Position numbers and translations under genes: made by a program
Origin: UBA11795 sp964652755
GTDB lineage: Bacteria > Chloroflexota > Dehalococcoidia > Lucifugimonadales > UBA826
Assembly (NCBI GenBank): GCA_964652755.1
Contig: CAZZBP010000049.1
Span: forward strand, 1 to 16,678
Length of the DNA stretch: 16,678 nucleotides
Reading direction: 5' to 3'
The notes under the pieces: generated by a model
The model's input: only the letters and a program-made list of their open reading frames with translations
Database searches by the model: none
Told to the model about the DNA's origin: nothing
Shown: one piece after another, positions 7,331-14,601 of the stretch
Position numbering within the stretch: position 1 is the stretch's first letter
Layout of the letters: each line of letters opens with the position of its first letter

Positions 7331-8401
7331 ATGTTAGACAGGCTAACCTCAGTAGAGGACAGATTCGAAGAGCTCAATGTTCTTTTGTCAGACCCAGAAG
7401 TTGTTGCTGACTATACCCAGGTTCAGAAGTATGCCAAAGAACAAGCTGTAATTAGAGAGGTAGTAGAGCTCGCCCGAGATTTTCGAAGGATATTGGAAGA
7501 TCTGGACGGTGTGAAAGAAATAGTTCACACCGAGTCTGATGCTGAATTACTGGCGATGGCAAAGGAAGAGAATTCGTCTCTAGAAAAAAAGAGAGATGAA
7601 GTAGAAGCTGCCCTTAAGCTCGCGTTGGTTCCCGCTGATCCGAACGATGACAAGAACGTGATTATTGAGATACGGGCAGGTACTGGTGGTGAAGAGGCAG
7701 GACTGTTCGCTTCGGACCTTTACCGTATGTACTCCCGCTTGGCTCAGCGCCTGAATTGGAAGATGGAGATTATAAACTCAAATTCCACGGGAATCGGTGG
7801 TCTGAAGGAGATAACATTTCAAGTGAATGGAGAAATGGCCTATAGCCAGCTCAGGCATGAAAGTGGCGTTCACAGAGTTCAGAGAGTTCCTGCGACTGAA
7901 TCCAGTGGAAGAATTCACACATCAGCAGCCACGGTCGCTGTTCTTCCCGAAGCAGAAGAGGTTGATATAGAAGTAAATCAGGAAGATCTGCAGATAGATA
8001 TTTATCATGCTAGCGGTCATGGCGGACAGAATGTTCAGAAAGTTGCCACAGCGGTTCGTATTACTCATACCCCATCTGGTCTTGTTACAACATGTCAGGA
8101 TGAAAGGTCACAGTTTAAGAATAAAGAAAAGGCACTGGCAGTACTCCGATCTCGCCTCCTTGCAGCGGAGATAGAAAAACAACAAAAGGAGATCACAGCC
8201 GCCAGGCGATCCCAAGTCGGCTCTGGAGATCGTTCTGAGCGAGTACGAACTTATAACTTCCCACAGGGCAGAGTAACCGATCACCGTATAGGGCTGACTA
8301 GCTACAACCTCGAGCAGATTCTAGATGGAGATTTAATGGAGTTTGTTGAAGCCCTCGTTCAGGAAAATCAGGCACGCAAATTGGAAAATGCCGGCATATG
8401 A
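7331..8401 (+). CDS. prfA: Peptide chain release factor 1 (RF1)
   Basis: RF1 recognises UAA and UAG in the ribosomal A site and triggers release of the finished peptide. The 356-aa length is normal. The codon-recognition tripeptide PAT is at residues 187-189 (RVPATESSGRIHTSA), which separates RF1 from RF2 (SPF). The catalytic GGQ is at 231-233 in ASGHGGQNVQKVATAVRI. This loop differs from the common AGGQHVN form and is the style I associate with Chloroflexota. GTGGEEAG (117-124) is also conserved. The ATG at 7331 is chosen because the translation from MLDRL aligns with family N-termini. An ATG 5 nt earlier opens only three codons. It is followed after 11 nt by prmC, the classic operon partner. 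Confidence 0.97.
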   Translation: MLDRLTSVEDRFEELNVLLSDPEVVADYTQVQKYAKEQAVIREVVELARDFRRILEDLDGVKEIVHTESDAELLAMAKEENSSLEKKRDEVEAALKLALVPADPNDDKNVIIEIRAGTGGEEAGLFASDLYRMYSRLAQRLNWKMEIINSNSTGIGGLKEITFQVNGEMAYSQLRHESGVHRVQRVPATESSGRIHTSAATVAVLPEAEEVDIEVNQEDLQIDIYHASGHGGQNVQKVATAVRITHTPSGLVTTCQDERSQFKNKEKALAVLRSRLLAAEIEKQQKEITAARRSQVGSGDRSERVRTYNFPQGRVTDHRIGLTSYNLEQILDGDLMEFVEALVQENQARKLENAGI

Positions 8402-8412
8402 AATGGTAACCC

Positions 8413-9276
8413 ATGAAGTTGGGTGAAGCCCTATTTAGTGTCCGTGAACAGCTAGTTGAAATAGGCTCCTACGATGCCCGCATTGAAGCAGAGGTGATTT
8501 TGTGCCATGTTCTGGGAATCGATCGTGCAACGATGCTTCGGGATCTACAAGAATCTTTGATCATGGAGCAAGAGGACCTAGTGACCACACTGGTCAAAAG
8601 ACGTATAGAAGGAGAGCCACTCAGCTATATCACTGGAACCAGAGAATTCTACGCACTGTCTTTTGAGATTACTGAAGATGTACTCATCCCCCGTCAGGAA
8701 ACCGAACTATTAGTCGAAGCAGTGATTAAGTTTTCAAAGAAGAGAGATTGTGCTCTACTAAACATTGCCGATGTAGGGACTGGTAGTGGAGCAATTGCGA
8801 TAGCTATCGCAGTGAATATTCCTTTTGCTTGTGTTACAGCTATCGACATAAGTCAAAAGGCACTGGAAGTCGCGGACGTCAACCGGCGAACTCATGGAGT
8901 ACTTGACAGGGTGTCACTAAGGTTGGGAAATCTTCTTGAACCTTTAAGTGGAGAAATGAATATCATTGTCTCCAATCCCCCTTATATACCTGAAGGAGCT
9001 ATTGATGGATTGCAGAGAGAGGTGCTCAGAGAGCCCAGATTAGCTTTAGATGGTGGTCCTGATGGCTTACGAGTTATTAGAAACCTATTACGGCAAGCTA
9101 AATTAAAACTCTCTTCGCTGGGCATGATGGTGTTTGAAATTGACCCAACTCAAGCTCGCAAAACCTCCAAGCTATCTAAGAAAATGTTTCCGAATGCTTC
9201 AATAACCGTTCTCGACGACTTGTCAGGCGAGCACCGGGCGATCCTGATTGATACTTCTTTAGACGCTAAAAGCTAA
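8413..9276 (+). CDS. prmC: Release factor glutamine methyltransferase PrmC
   Basis: PrmC methylates the glutamine of the GGQ motif of RF1 and RF2 using S-adenosylmethionine, which raises termination efficiency. The 287-aa protein has the helical N-terminal RF-binding domain (residues 1-85) and a Rossmann methyltransferase domain. Motif I is ADVGTGSGAIAI (119-130), the acidic residue binding the SAM ribose is in TAIDIS (142-147), and the catalytic NPPYIP is at 188-193. The upstream substrate contact GTREFYALSFEI and the IPRQETE stretch (92-98) are also typical. The start codon lies 11 nt after prfA, so the two are almost certainly cotranscribed. The TAA stop begins a palindrome shared with the convergent guaB3 stop. 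Confidence 0.96.
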   Translation: MKLGEALFSVREQLVEIGSYDARIEAEVILCHVLGIDRATMLRDLQESLIMEQEDLVTTLVKRRIEGEPLSYITGTREFYALSFEITEDVLIPRQETELLVEAVIKFSKKRDCALLNIADVGTGSGAIAIAIAVNIPFACVTAIDISQKALEVADVNRRTHGVLDRVSLRLGNLLEPLSGEMNIIVSNPPYIPEGAIDGLQREVLREPRLALDGGPDGLRVIRNLLRQAKLKLSSLGMMVFEIDPTQARKTSKLSKKMFPNASITVLDDLSGEHRAILIDTSLDAKS

Positions 9277-9303
9277 ATATCATTCTATTCGCTTCGATAT
9301 TTA
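9274..9303. terminator. Possible bidirectional hairpin between prmC and guaB3
   Basis: TAAATATC (9274-9281) and GATATTTA (9296-9303) form a perfect 8-bp inverted repeat with a 14-nt loop. The outer TAA of each arm is the stop codon of prmC (plus strand) and of guaB3 (minus strand). The stem is AT-rich and lacks a clear T-tract, so its strength as a terminator is doubtful. Confidence 0.35.
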
Positions 9304-10445
9304 TGAGAGACCTAGCTGATAGTGTTTTCCTTCTGTTTTTATAGATGGGGCAACAACAATTTCTGCCTTGTGCATCTCTCTGATATTCATCGCTCCTACC
9401 ATACCCATGCACGCCTTGAGTGCACCTATTAGGTTTTGGGTACCATCTGAGAGCGATGAAGGCCCGAAGAAGAGTTGCTCTAGTGTTCCCTTCGTGCCTA
9501 CTTTGACCCGCGTGCCTCGNNNNNNNNNNGAGGTAGAGCCGGATGAGGGCATGCCATACCCCAGTTAAATCCTTTCGCAGGTGCCTCAATGGATTGGGCT
9601 AGGGGGGTTCCTATCATGACAGCATCTGCGCCGCTGGCGATCGCTTTGCATAACTCTCCGCCCGTCCGTATCCCGCCATCTGTGATTATCGGGATGTATC
9701 TTCCGGTCTTCTGAAAATAGTCATCTCTTGCCTGAGCACAATCCATTGTCGCTGTGACTTGAGGAACACCGACACCTGTCACTTCTCTGGTAGTGCATGC
9801 TGCTCCTGGCCCAACGCCCACTAAGAGACCATGAATGCCAGTTTCCATTATTTCAGTTGCAACATCGTAGCCTACGCAGTTTCCAACCACGACTGGAACA
9901 TTGACCATTTCCAATAATTCGGGGAACTGTAGCCCCTTCGCACTATTCGAAGAATGCCTCGCTGTAGTTACCGTGGATTGAACCACTAGCATTTCAGCCC
10001 CAGCTTCCACGGCTAACGGACCTAGTTTTTTGGTAAGAGCTGGGGTCACAGAGACAGCGCAGTGGGCACCCGTTTTCTTTATCTCCTCTACTCTTTCCCC
10101 GATCAAGTTCTCCTTAATTGGTACTGAATATATTCGCTGCATTACAGAAGTAACATTTTCGTTTGTTGCCGCAGAAATCTCGTCAATGGCTTGCTGAGGG
10201 TCATTATATCTAGTCTGGACACCCTCTAGATTCATTACGCTCATAGCACCTTGTTTGTGCATTTCCCCTGCAAAGGCTGGACTGGCCACGGCGTCCATGG
10301 CAGAGCCTAGCACAGGGGTTTCTATCTTCACGCAGCTTATCGAAAATTCGGTATCGACCATCTCTGGATTAACCGTTACGGCTCCTGGCGCGATGGCAAC
10401 TTCGTCAAAACCGTAGGTCCTTCTTAGCTCTTCGAGTCTGACCAT
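9301..10445 (-). CDS. guaB3: GuaB3-family IMP dehydrogenase-like protein (frame broken only by an assembly gap)
   Basis: This is a TIM-barrel enzyme of the IMPDH/GMP reductase superfamily, without CBS domains, in purine nucleotide metabolism. The catalytic cysteine is C217 in VGPGAACTTREV. The NAD/nucleotide-binding stretches are SAMDAVASP (48-56), MNLEGVQTRY (71-80) and ITDGGIRTGG (254-263). After ten N (9520-9529) the homologous C-terminus continues in another frame: RGTRVKVGTKGTLEQLFFG, then PSIKTEGK. Merging one G across the junction gives ALPRGTRVK and a 377-aa protein, so the gene is probably intact. ATG 10445 is the start because a GGAGGTGAT ribosome site lies 4 nt upstream; the ATG at 10460 overlaps that site. 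A cyanobacterial GuaB3 was reported to have IMPDH activity. The reaction here is inferred from the family. Confidence 0.88.
9520..9529. other. Run of ten N (scaffold gap)
   Basis: The gap is flanked by CCTCG on the left and GAGGTAG on the right, which overlap by one G to give CCTCGAGG. The fixed length of ten is typical of an assembler's placeholder, not a measured gap. It lies inside guaB3 and is the only reason its frame appears broken. Confidence 0.95.
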
Positions 10446-10453
10446 GGTTATCA

Positions 10454-10461
10454 CCTCCATA
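10454..10461 (-). promoter_or_regulatory. Strong Shine-Dalgarno that sets the guaB3 start
   Basis: On the minus strand GGAGGTGA precedes ATG 10445 with ideal spacing. A small hairpin, TGCGA/TCGCA with a TTAC loop (10470-10483), lies just upstream of it. Confidence 0.7.
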
Positions 10462-10508
10462 TTTTATTCTGCGAGTAATCGCAATAATGATCGATATTCA
10501 GGTAAAGT

Positions 10509-10555
10509 AAAAAGACAAGGGCCTGCAGGTTTTTACCGCAGGCCCTTGTCTTTTT
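10509..10555 (-). terminator. Very strong intrinsic terminator upstream of guaB3
   Basis: Arms 10509-10526 and 10538-10555 are perfect 18-bp complements (core GACAAGGGCCTGC). The stem is extended by GGT/ACC around a TTTT loop with one bulged base. Each strand ends in a run of five T, so it could stop transcription in both directions. On the minus strand it lies between the promoter at 10773-10801 and the guaB3 start, 63 nt before the start codon. That is the place of an attenuator or of the end of a small RNA. Confidence 0.9.
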
Positions 10556-10766
10556 GAGGAACCCCCAGCGACTGACAAATATGTATCCTGATTTTAGCTA
10601 CGCTTGCGGGTTTTAATGTAGAGAGAGCTATTGGTCACTGGATCCGCCGGGCTTGTGAACCTTCCTCCCGTAACCAAAGTAAGATGTATTCCTGTACTCC
10701 CAGCTTTGAAAACCAGCACACTTACCTATTGCACAACAAATCTTAGAATGCTTAGATAAATAAGTT
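10509..10766 (-). ncRNA. Candidate structured leader or small RNA upstream of guaB3
   Basis: A near-consensus promoter predicts a transcript starting near 10766 and ending at the terminator, about 258 nt. Local helices on this strand include AGGTAAG with CTTACTT (one G-U), GGTTAC with GTGACC (a U-G pair that would be a C-A mismatch on the other strand), a nested GGG/CCC, TAGCT with AGCTA, and AACCC...AGCG with CGCT...GGGTT. The last two compete, as in switching RNAs. No open reading frame of note is present. It does not match the conserved cores I know of purine, PRPP/ppGpp, FMN, TPP, SAM, cobalamin or glycine riboswitches, T-boxes, tmRNA, SRP RNA or RNase P. The class is unknown. Confidence 0.5.
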
Positions 10767-10772
10767 CTAGTG

Positions 10773-10801
10773 ATGATATTGTCGTAGGCCTAAGGTGTCA
10801 A
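10773..10801 (-). promoter_or_regulatory. Near-consensus sigma70 promoter for the guaB3 leader
   Basis: On the minus strand the -35 is TTGACA (10801-10796), the spacer 17 nt, and the -10 is TATCAT (10778-10773), one mismatch from consensus. Transcription would start near 10766 and run towards guaB3. Confidence 0.75.
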
Positions 10802-10863
10802 CAGCTTCCAAAAGAGTACTTTATGTTGTGTCTTTTATTTGTGGATACCGGATATATTGTTAA

Positions 10864-12003
10864 ATGACGTTGAATGATGCAGTAAAAGAATATGCCCTTT
10901 CAAAGGGTTTCGATATTGTCGGATTCACAGGTCCAGAGCATTTTGCCGAGGATGAATCAGCGGCCTTGAAAAGAGTTCGTGACGGCCATATGGATGGATA
11001 CTCCTGGTATACAGAAGCTAGGATTCGGAAGATGAACCGACCTAAAGAACTTTTAGAAGGTGCCCGTTCAGTCATTTCATTAGCTACAAGTTACCTAGGA
11101 GATGAGCCTGACAGTACGAACGGTATGAAAGGCAGGGTAGCTCGCTATTCTTGGGGTGACGACTATCACAACGTGTTGAAGGGACGTCTGAGAGAGTTCT
11201 GTGACGGATTGCCTGCCATAGTAGGTCGATCAGTTCGTCATAGAATATTCGTTGATGATGGCCCCATGAATGATCGTGCTGCCGCTAGAAGAGCTGGAGT
11301 AGGGTGGTTTGGGAAAAACACCAACATCTTGACTCCAAGCCATGGTTCGTGGGTGCTTCTGGGTCAAGTGATTACGGATCTGGACTTGGAACCGGGTAAT
11401 CCTTTGAAAAAGACCTGCGGAAGCTGTGTACGTTGTATCGATGATTGTCCTACGGGTGCCATTGTCGCCCCCTATGTGGTGGATAATACCCGATGCATCT
11501 CATATTTGACGATTGAACTCCGAGGAACTGTTCCAAGAAATTTACGTCCTCTCATGGGCGACTGGATATTTGGATGTGATATCTGTCAGGATGTTTGCCC
11601 TGTAAACATTAAGGCGGTCCCAGGAGCTACGGCCGAATTTCAGCAAAGGACCGGGTTTTCGACGCCAGATCTTCTACCCATACTGGAGATGGATCAAGAC
11701 ACTTTCAGCAAAAAATATCGAAACAGTCCCATTAAGAGGGCAAAACTTATCGGTCTTAAGCGAAATGCATGCATCGCTCTAGGAAATAACGGGGATCCCA
11801 GGGCTATCGAGCCCCTTACTAAGGTGCTTTTAGAATCAGAACCATTGGTGCGATCCCATGCGGCGTGGGCGCTGGGTCAAATTGGGGGACCAGAGGCAGT
11901 AGCGGCTCTCCAAATGGCACTTAATTCTGAAACGGAATCGCATGTGGCCCAGGAGATCGAAGATGCACTATCTGACGCGCGGGAAGAGAAACTTGGATAT
12001 TAG
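10864..12003 (+). CDS. queG: Epoxyqueuosine reductase QueG
   Basis: QueG performs the last step of queuosine synthesis, reducing epoxyqueuosine to queuosine in the wobble position of tRNAs for Asp, Asn, His and Tyr, with cobalamin and two [4Fe-4S] clusters. The 379 aa comprise a cobalamin-binding reductase domain with the proposed catalytic Asp in FVDDGP (D131/D132) and GVGWFGKNT (145-153). The ferredoxin-like cluster cysteines are at 185, 188, 191, 195 (CGSCVRCIDDCP) and 211, 238, 241, 245 (CDICQDVCP). A C-terminal HEAT-like repeat region (about 300-375, NACIALGNNGDPRAI, HAAWALGQIGGPEAV) binds tRNA. ATG 10864 gives the expected N-terminus although no good ribosome site precedes it. The next gene starts 2 nt after its stop. 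Confidence 0.95.
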   Translation: MTLNDAVKEYALSKGFDIVGFTGPEHFAEDESAALKRVRDGHMDGYSWYTEARIRKMNRPKELLEGARSVISLATSYLGDEPDSTNGMKGRVARYSWGDDYHNVLKGRLREFCDGLPAIVGRSVRHRIFVDDGPMNDRAAARRAGVGWFGKNTNILTPSHGSWVLLGQVITDLDLEPGNPLKKTCGSCVRCIDDCPTGAIVAPYVVDNTRCISYLTIELRGTVPRNLRPLMGDWIFGCDICQDVCPVNIKAVPGATAEFQQRTGFSTPDLLPILEMDQDTFSKKYRNSPIKRAKLIGLKRNACIALGNNGDPRAIEPLTKVLLESEPLVRSHAAWALGQIGGPEAVAALQMALNSETESHVAQEIEDALSDAREEKLGY

Positions 12004-12005
12004 AT

Positions 12006-12776
12006 TTGGCAGGTAGAATTTACGTAGTAAATGTTGGTACCAACGCTGCGCATCGTTTCTGTAGCCCGGTGTTTCGGGACAGAACGTTTGAATTCATACC
12101 TATACCAGAGGACAGGTTTATTCCTCATCCAAACGGGGTTTTATACGGCGATCTTCATTCGTTCTACGATCCTTCAAAAAACTTAGACTCCTACATCCCT
12201 GAAAGGTTTCTCAAAGAAACGACACATAACGATCCTGAATTCGATACGTTTTCCTATGGGGACAATTGTGATGTAAATCCTCGTGCAATGTCTCTGCGGA
12301 ACGTAGAGAGGGGTGATTATCTCCTGTTCATTGCCCGTCTTCATCATTGGCTGACTGAAGGTAGCGCGGATTGGTATGGATTTTTTTTGGTAGGTTACCT
12401 TCACGTGGATCACATAATTCGTTCGGTGACAAACATTCCTCTGAATGCTGATCTAGAACGGTTTTCTTCTAATGCACACATTAGACGGGCTATGTACGAT
12501 AGTTCATTGTGGGATTCTTTCTGGGTATTTGGCGGATCTTCATGGTCCCGCCGATTTCATAAGGCAGTGCCTGTTACGAGAGAGATATGTGATCAAATTT
12601 TTCGCGCAGCAGATGGGTCAAAATGGAAGTGGGGAAGAAATAAAAGAGGACGTAGCGACCTTCAAGTCATTGGCTCATACACAAGAACTTGCAGATGTTC
12701 TATTGATCCAGGAACTGAAGATGGGACCCAAAGAGCAGCATTGTTATGGAAGTGGATAGAATCTTATTCACATTAA
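12006..12776 (+). CDS. Putative Nmad3-like nucleotide-modification-associated protein
   Basis: This 256-aa soluble protein starts at a TTG 2 nt after the queG stop, so translation is probably coupled. From memory, its layout resembles the Nmad3 family, predicted to act in base modification. It has a SPVF...FIPIPE segment (20-35), YGDLH (47-51), HNDPEFDTFSYGD (74-86) and GDYLLFIARL (103-112), in the places where Nmad3 proteins have SPI(F/Y)...PIP, YGDIH, HLDPDL and GDLFLFF. The C-terminal part has a basic stretch (KWKWGRNKRGRSDLQ, 206-220) and CRC (229-231), possibly nucleic-acid or metal binding. No membrane segment or signal peptide is seen. Its biochemical function is unknown, and the family link needs a profile search; the gene itself is very likely real. 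Confidence 0.6.
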   Translation: MAGRIYVVNVGTNAAHRFCSPVFRDRTFEFIPIPEDRFIPHPNGVLYGDLHSFYDPSKNLDSYIPERFLKETTHNDPEFDTFSYGDNCDVNPRAMSLRNVERGDYLLFIARLHHWLTEGSADWYGFFLVGYLHVDHIIRSVTNIPLNADLERFSSNAHIRRAMYDSSLWDSFWVFGGSSWSRRFHKAVPVTREICDQIFRAADGSKWKWGRNKRGRSDLQVIGSYTRTCRCSIDPGTEDGTQRAALLWKWIESYSH

Positions 12777-12792
12777 AGTTCCTATTAGTTCG

Positions 12793-12821
12793 TTGACACT
12801 ACTTTCATGCAAATTTATAAT
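12793..12821 (+). promoter_or_regulatory. Perfect consensus sigma70 promoter of the metal-transport operon
   Basis: TTGACA (12793-12798), a 17-nt spacer and TATAAT (12816-12821) match the consensus at all twelve positions. Transcription should start near 12828, immediately before the operator. Confidence 0.9.
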
Positions 12822-12834
12822 CTAGTCACGCTAA

Positions 12835-12857
12835 TTATTGAGACTTAGTATCAATAA
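12835..12857. promoter_or_regulatory. Fur/Zur-type operator
   Basis: A 23-bp palindrome with outer arms TTATTGA and TCAATAA has one mismatched pair. Its core TGAGACT-T-AGTATCA (12839-12853) has the 7-1-7 architecture of Fur-family boxes. It covers about +8 to +30 of the predicted transcript, where a bound repressor would block initiation. The convergent Fur-family gene at 14602-15030 is the obvious candidate regulator. Confidence 0.75.
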
Positions 12858-12889
12858 GATAAGGCTACAAGTTACATTTATTGGGTTGT

Positions 12890-13717
12890 ATGGGTGCTGA
12901 TACTTTGAATCGAGTCAAGTCACCTCCTGTCATAGAGGCGCTCAACGCGTGTGTTGAATTCGATAATGATCTTGCCCTTGATGACGTAACTTTCTCGATC
13001 GAACGGGGAGCTTTGATAGGAGTTGTGGGCCCAAATGGTGGAGGGAAGACTACATTATTCAACGCTATAGCAGGCCTTCAACGTCTGGCGAATGGCGCAA
13101 TATTCATCAAGGGGAATGCTCCTGAACGTGCCAGAGGGGATGTGGGATATGTTCCACAACGTGAACGGGTAAATTGGCGTTTCCCATTGTCGGCCCTCGA
13201 CGTGGTCTCCTTAGGTAGGACCCGGAGCGTCTCTTTGTTCGGTCGATCTACGCCAGAGGACGAGAAAGTTGTAGAGGAATCTCTACGCAAGGTTGATATG
13301 TGGGATCTCAAAGGCGGTCTCGTTGACCAGTTGTCGGGTGGTCAGCGCCAGAGAGTGTTTGTGGCTCGTTCGTTAGCACAGGGATCAGATATCCTTTTGC
13401 TTGATGAGGCTTTTAGTGGAGTCGATGTCGCATCTCAGGAGGGTCTTGTGGATGTGCTAAAGGAGCTGCGAGATGATGGGAATACCATTTTGATGGCAAC
13501 CCATGACTTGAACACACTGGCTGATCGATTTGATGAGGTGTTGTGTTTAAATAGGCATGTTTGTGCATACGGCAATCCTAGCATCGCATTTACTCCTATG
13601 GTTCTTGGAGAGTTGTATGGTCCCCATGGCACGATGCTTGCTGATCACTGGGTGGGGCATCATGGTCATGAGGGCCATGATCCGAACCATGTACGGGAAG
13701 ATAGTCTAGCCCACTAA
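12890..13717 (+). CDS. Zinc/manganese ABC transporter, ATP-binding protein (ZnuC/MntB-like)
   Basis: This is the cytoplasmic ATPase of a metal-uptake ABC importer. Numbered from ATG 12890, Walker A is GPNGGGKT (47-54; the usual A of GxGK is a G), the Q-loop is VPQRERVNWR, a stretch typical of Zn/Mn ATPases, the signature LSGGQ is at 148-152, Walker B ILLLDE at 168-173 and the switch histidine H205 is in MATHDL. The C-terminal 30 residues are histidine-rich (HHGHEGHDPNH), as in metal-handling proteins. A TTG at 12881 in frame would add three residues; neither start has a good ribosome site, and the ATG is the simpler choice. The permease gene follows after 1 nt. Zinc versus manganese cannot be settled from the ATPase. 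Confidence 0.92.
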   Translation: MGADTLNRVKSPPVIEALNACVEFDNDLALDDVTFSIERGALIGVVGPNGGGKTTLFNAIAGLQRLANGAIFIKGNAPERARGDVGYVPQRERVNWRFPLSALDVVSLGRTRSVSLFGRSTPEDEKVVEESLRKVDMWDLKGGLVDQLSGGQRQRVFVARSLAQGSDILLLDEAFSGVDVASQEGLVDVLKELRDDGNTILMATHDLNTLADRFDEVLCLNRHVCAYGNPSIAFTPMVLGELYGPHGTMLADHWVGHHGHEGHDPNHVREDSLAH

Positions 13718-13718
13718 A

Positions 13719-14546
13719 GTGTCTGATTTGGTTGAATTGCTGTCGGAACCATTCGCATATTCATTCATGATACGTGCTTTAGCCGTTTCAATATTTGTTG
13801 GGATAATGTGCCCGATTCTTGGTTCATACGTTGTCAATAGGGGACTCGGGTTCATGGGTGACGCGCTAGCACACTCTGTACTCCCTGGAATGATCCTTGC
13901 TTTGTTACTAGGTGTGAGTCCCTTGGTCGGAGCTGTTCCCACAGGCATTGCGGTCGCTTTGGCTATAGGTTATCTGAGTAAGAAGGCGAAGATTTCTGAA
14001 GATACTTCTATCGGAATATTGTTTGCAGGGCTTTTCGCTCTCGGATTAATAATGGTTCCGATTGCGGGCAACGTTTCTGTAAGTGTGGAAGACATACTGC
14101 TTGGTCAAGTGCTTGGAGTCTCGAACACAGACGTCTTCGTGACATGTCTTTTGGCTGCATTGGTATTAATTTTAATATCGGCCTTTCACAGGCAGCTTGT
14201 ATTCGTCAGTTTTGATCCTGTGGGTGCTACAGTTATTGGCCTTCCAACAAAAGGTCTGGATTATTTACTGTTCGTACTTCTGTCTATAGTGATAGTGGTG
14301 GCACTTCAGGCCGTCGGCATTGTTTTGGTGGTTGCAATGCTCATAACACCAGCCGCTGCTGCCGGCCTAATTGCGCGACGATTCAACCGTGCGATTGCTT
14401 TAGGGGTGGTGTTCGGAATCCTCTCCACGGTCGTAGGACTCTATTTGTCCTATTTCTTCGATCTTCCCTCGGGTCCGGCTATGACACTCGTTTCGACGGG
14501 AATATTTCTTTTGGCAGCGGCGAGAAAAAAGATTCTTGCTAAGTGA
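13719..14546 (+). CDS. Zinc/manganese ABC transporter, permease (ABC-3 family, ZnuB/MntC-like)
   Basis: This 275-aa inner-membrane protein has about eight hydrophobic helices. ABC-3 family hallmarks are GDALAHSVLPG (residues about 47-57), the region before and around DTSIGILFAGLFALG, and GIVLVVAMLITPAAAAGLIAR near residue 205, which includes the conserved TPAA turn. It starts at GTG 13719, one base after the ATPase stop, so the two are translationally coupled and form a channel-ATPase pair. The gene ends 55 nt before the convergent Fur gene. It is controlled by the promoter and operator upstream of the ATPase gene. The solute-binding lipoprotein that should deliver the metal is not in this operon. 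Confidence 0.93.
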   Translation: MSDLVELLSEPFAYSFMIRALAVSIFVGIMCPILGSYVVNRGLGFMGDALAHSVLPGMILALLLGVSPLVGAVPTGIAVALAIGYLSKKAKISEDTSIGILFAGLFALGLIMVPIAGNVSVSVEDILLGQVLGVSNTDVFVTCLLAALVLILISAFHRQLVFVSFDPVGATVIGLPTKGLDYLLFVLLSIVIVVALQAVGIVLVVAMLITPAAAAGLIARRFNRAIALGVVFGILSTVVGLYLSYFFDLPSGPAMTLVSTGIFLLAAARKKILAK

Positions 14547-14601
14547 CGTAACTTTAACTTTATAGAATGTTTGACTATGGCTCTGTTAGTGTTGTCCGTA
14601 T

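Noticed and set aside
9301..10460. True frameshift or gene split in guaB3
   Set aside because: The frame change coincides exactly with the ten-N placeholder, and closing it restores the family sequence.
10446..10460. Longer guaB3 start at ATG 10460
   Set aside because: That ATG overlaps the GGAGGTGAT ribosome site serving ATG 10445.
10556..10863. preQ1 riboswitch before queG on the plus strand
   Set aside because: TTTTAGCTACGC near 10592 recalls part of the motif, but the required stem, C-rich segment and A-rich tail next to the start codon are absent.
12472..12759. Plus-strand 95-codon frame inside the Nmad3-like gene
   Set aside because: It lies wholly within a longer coupled gene in another frame and has low-quality composition.
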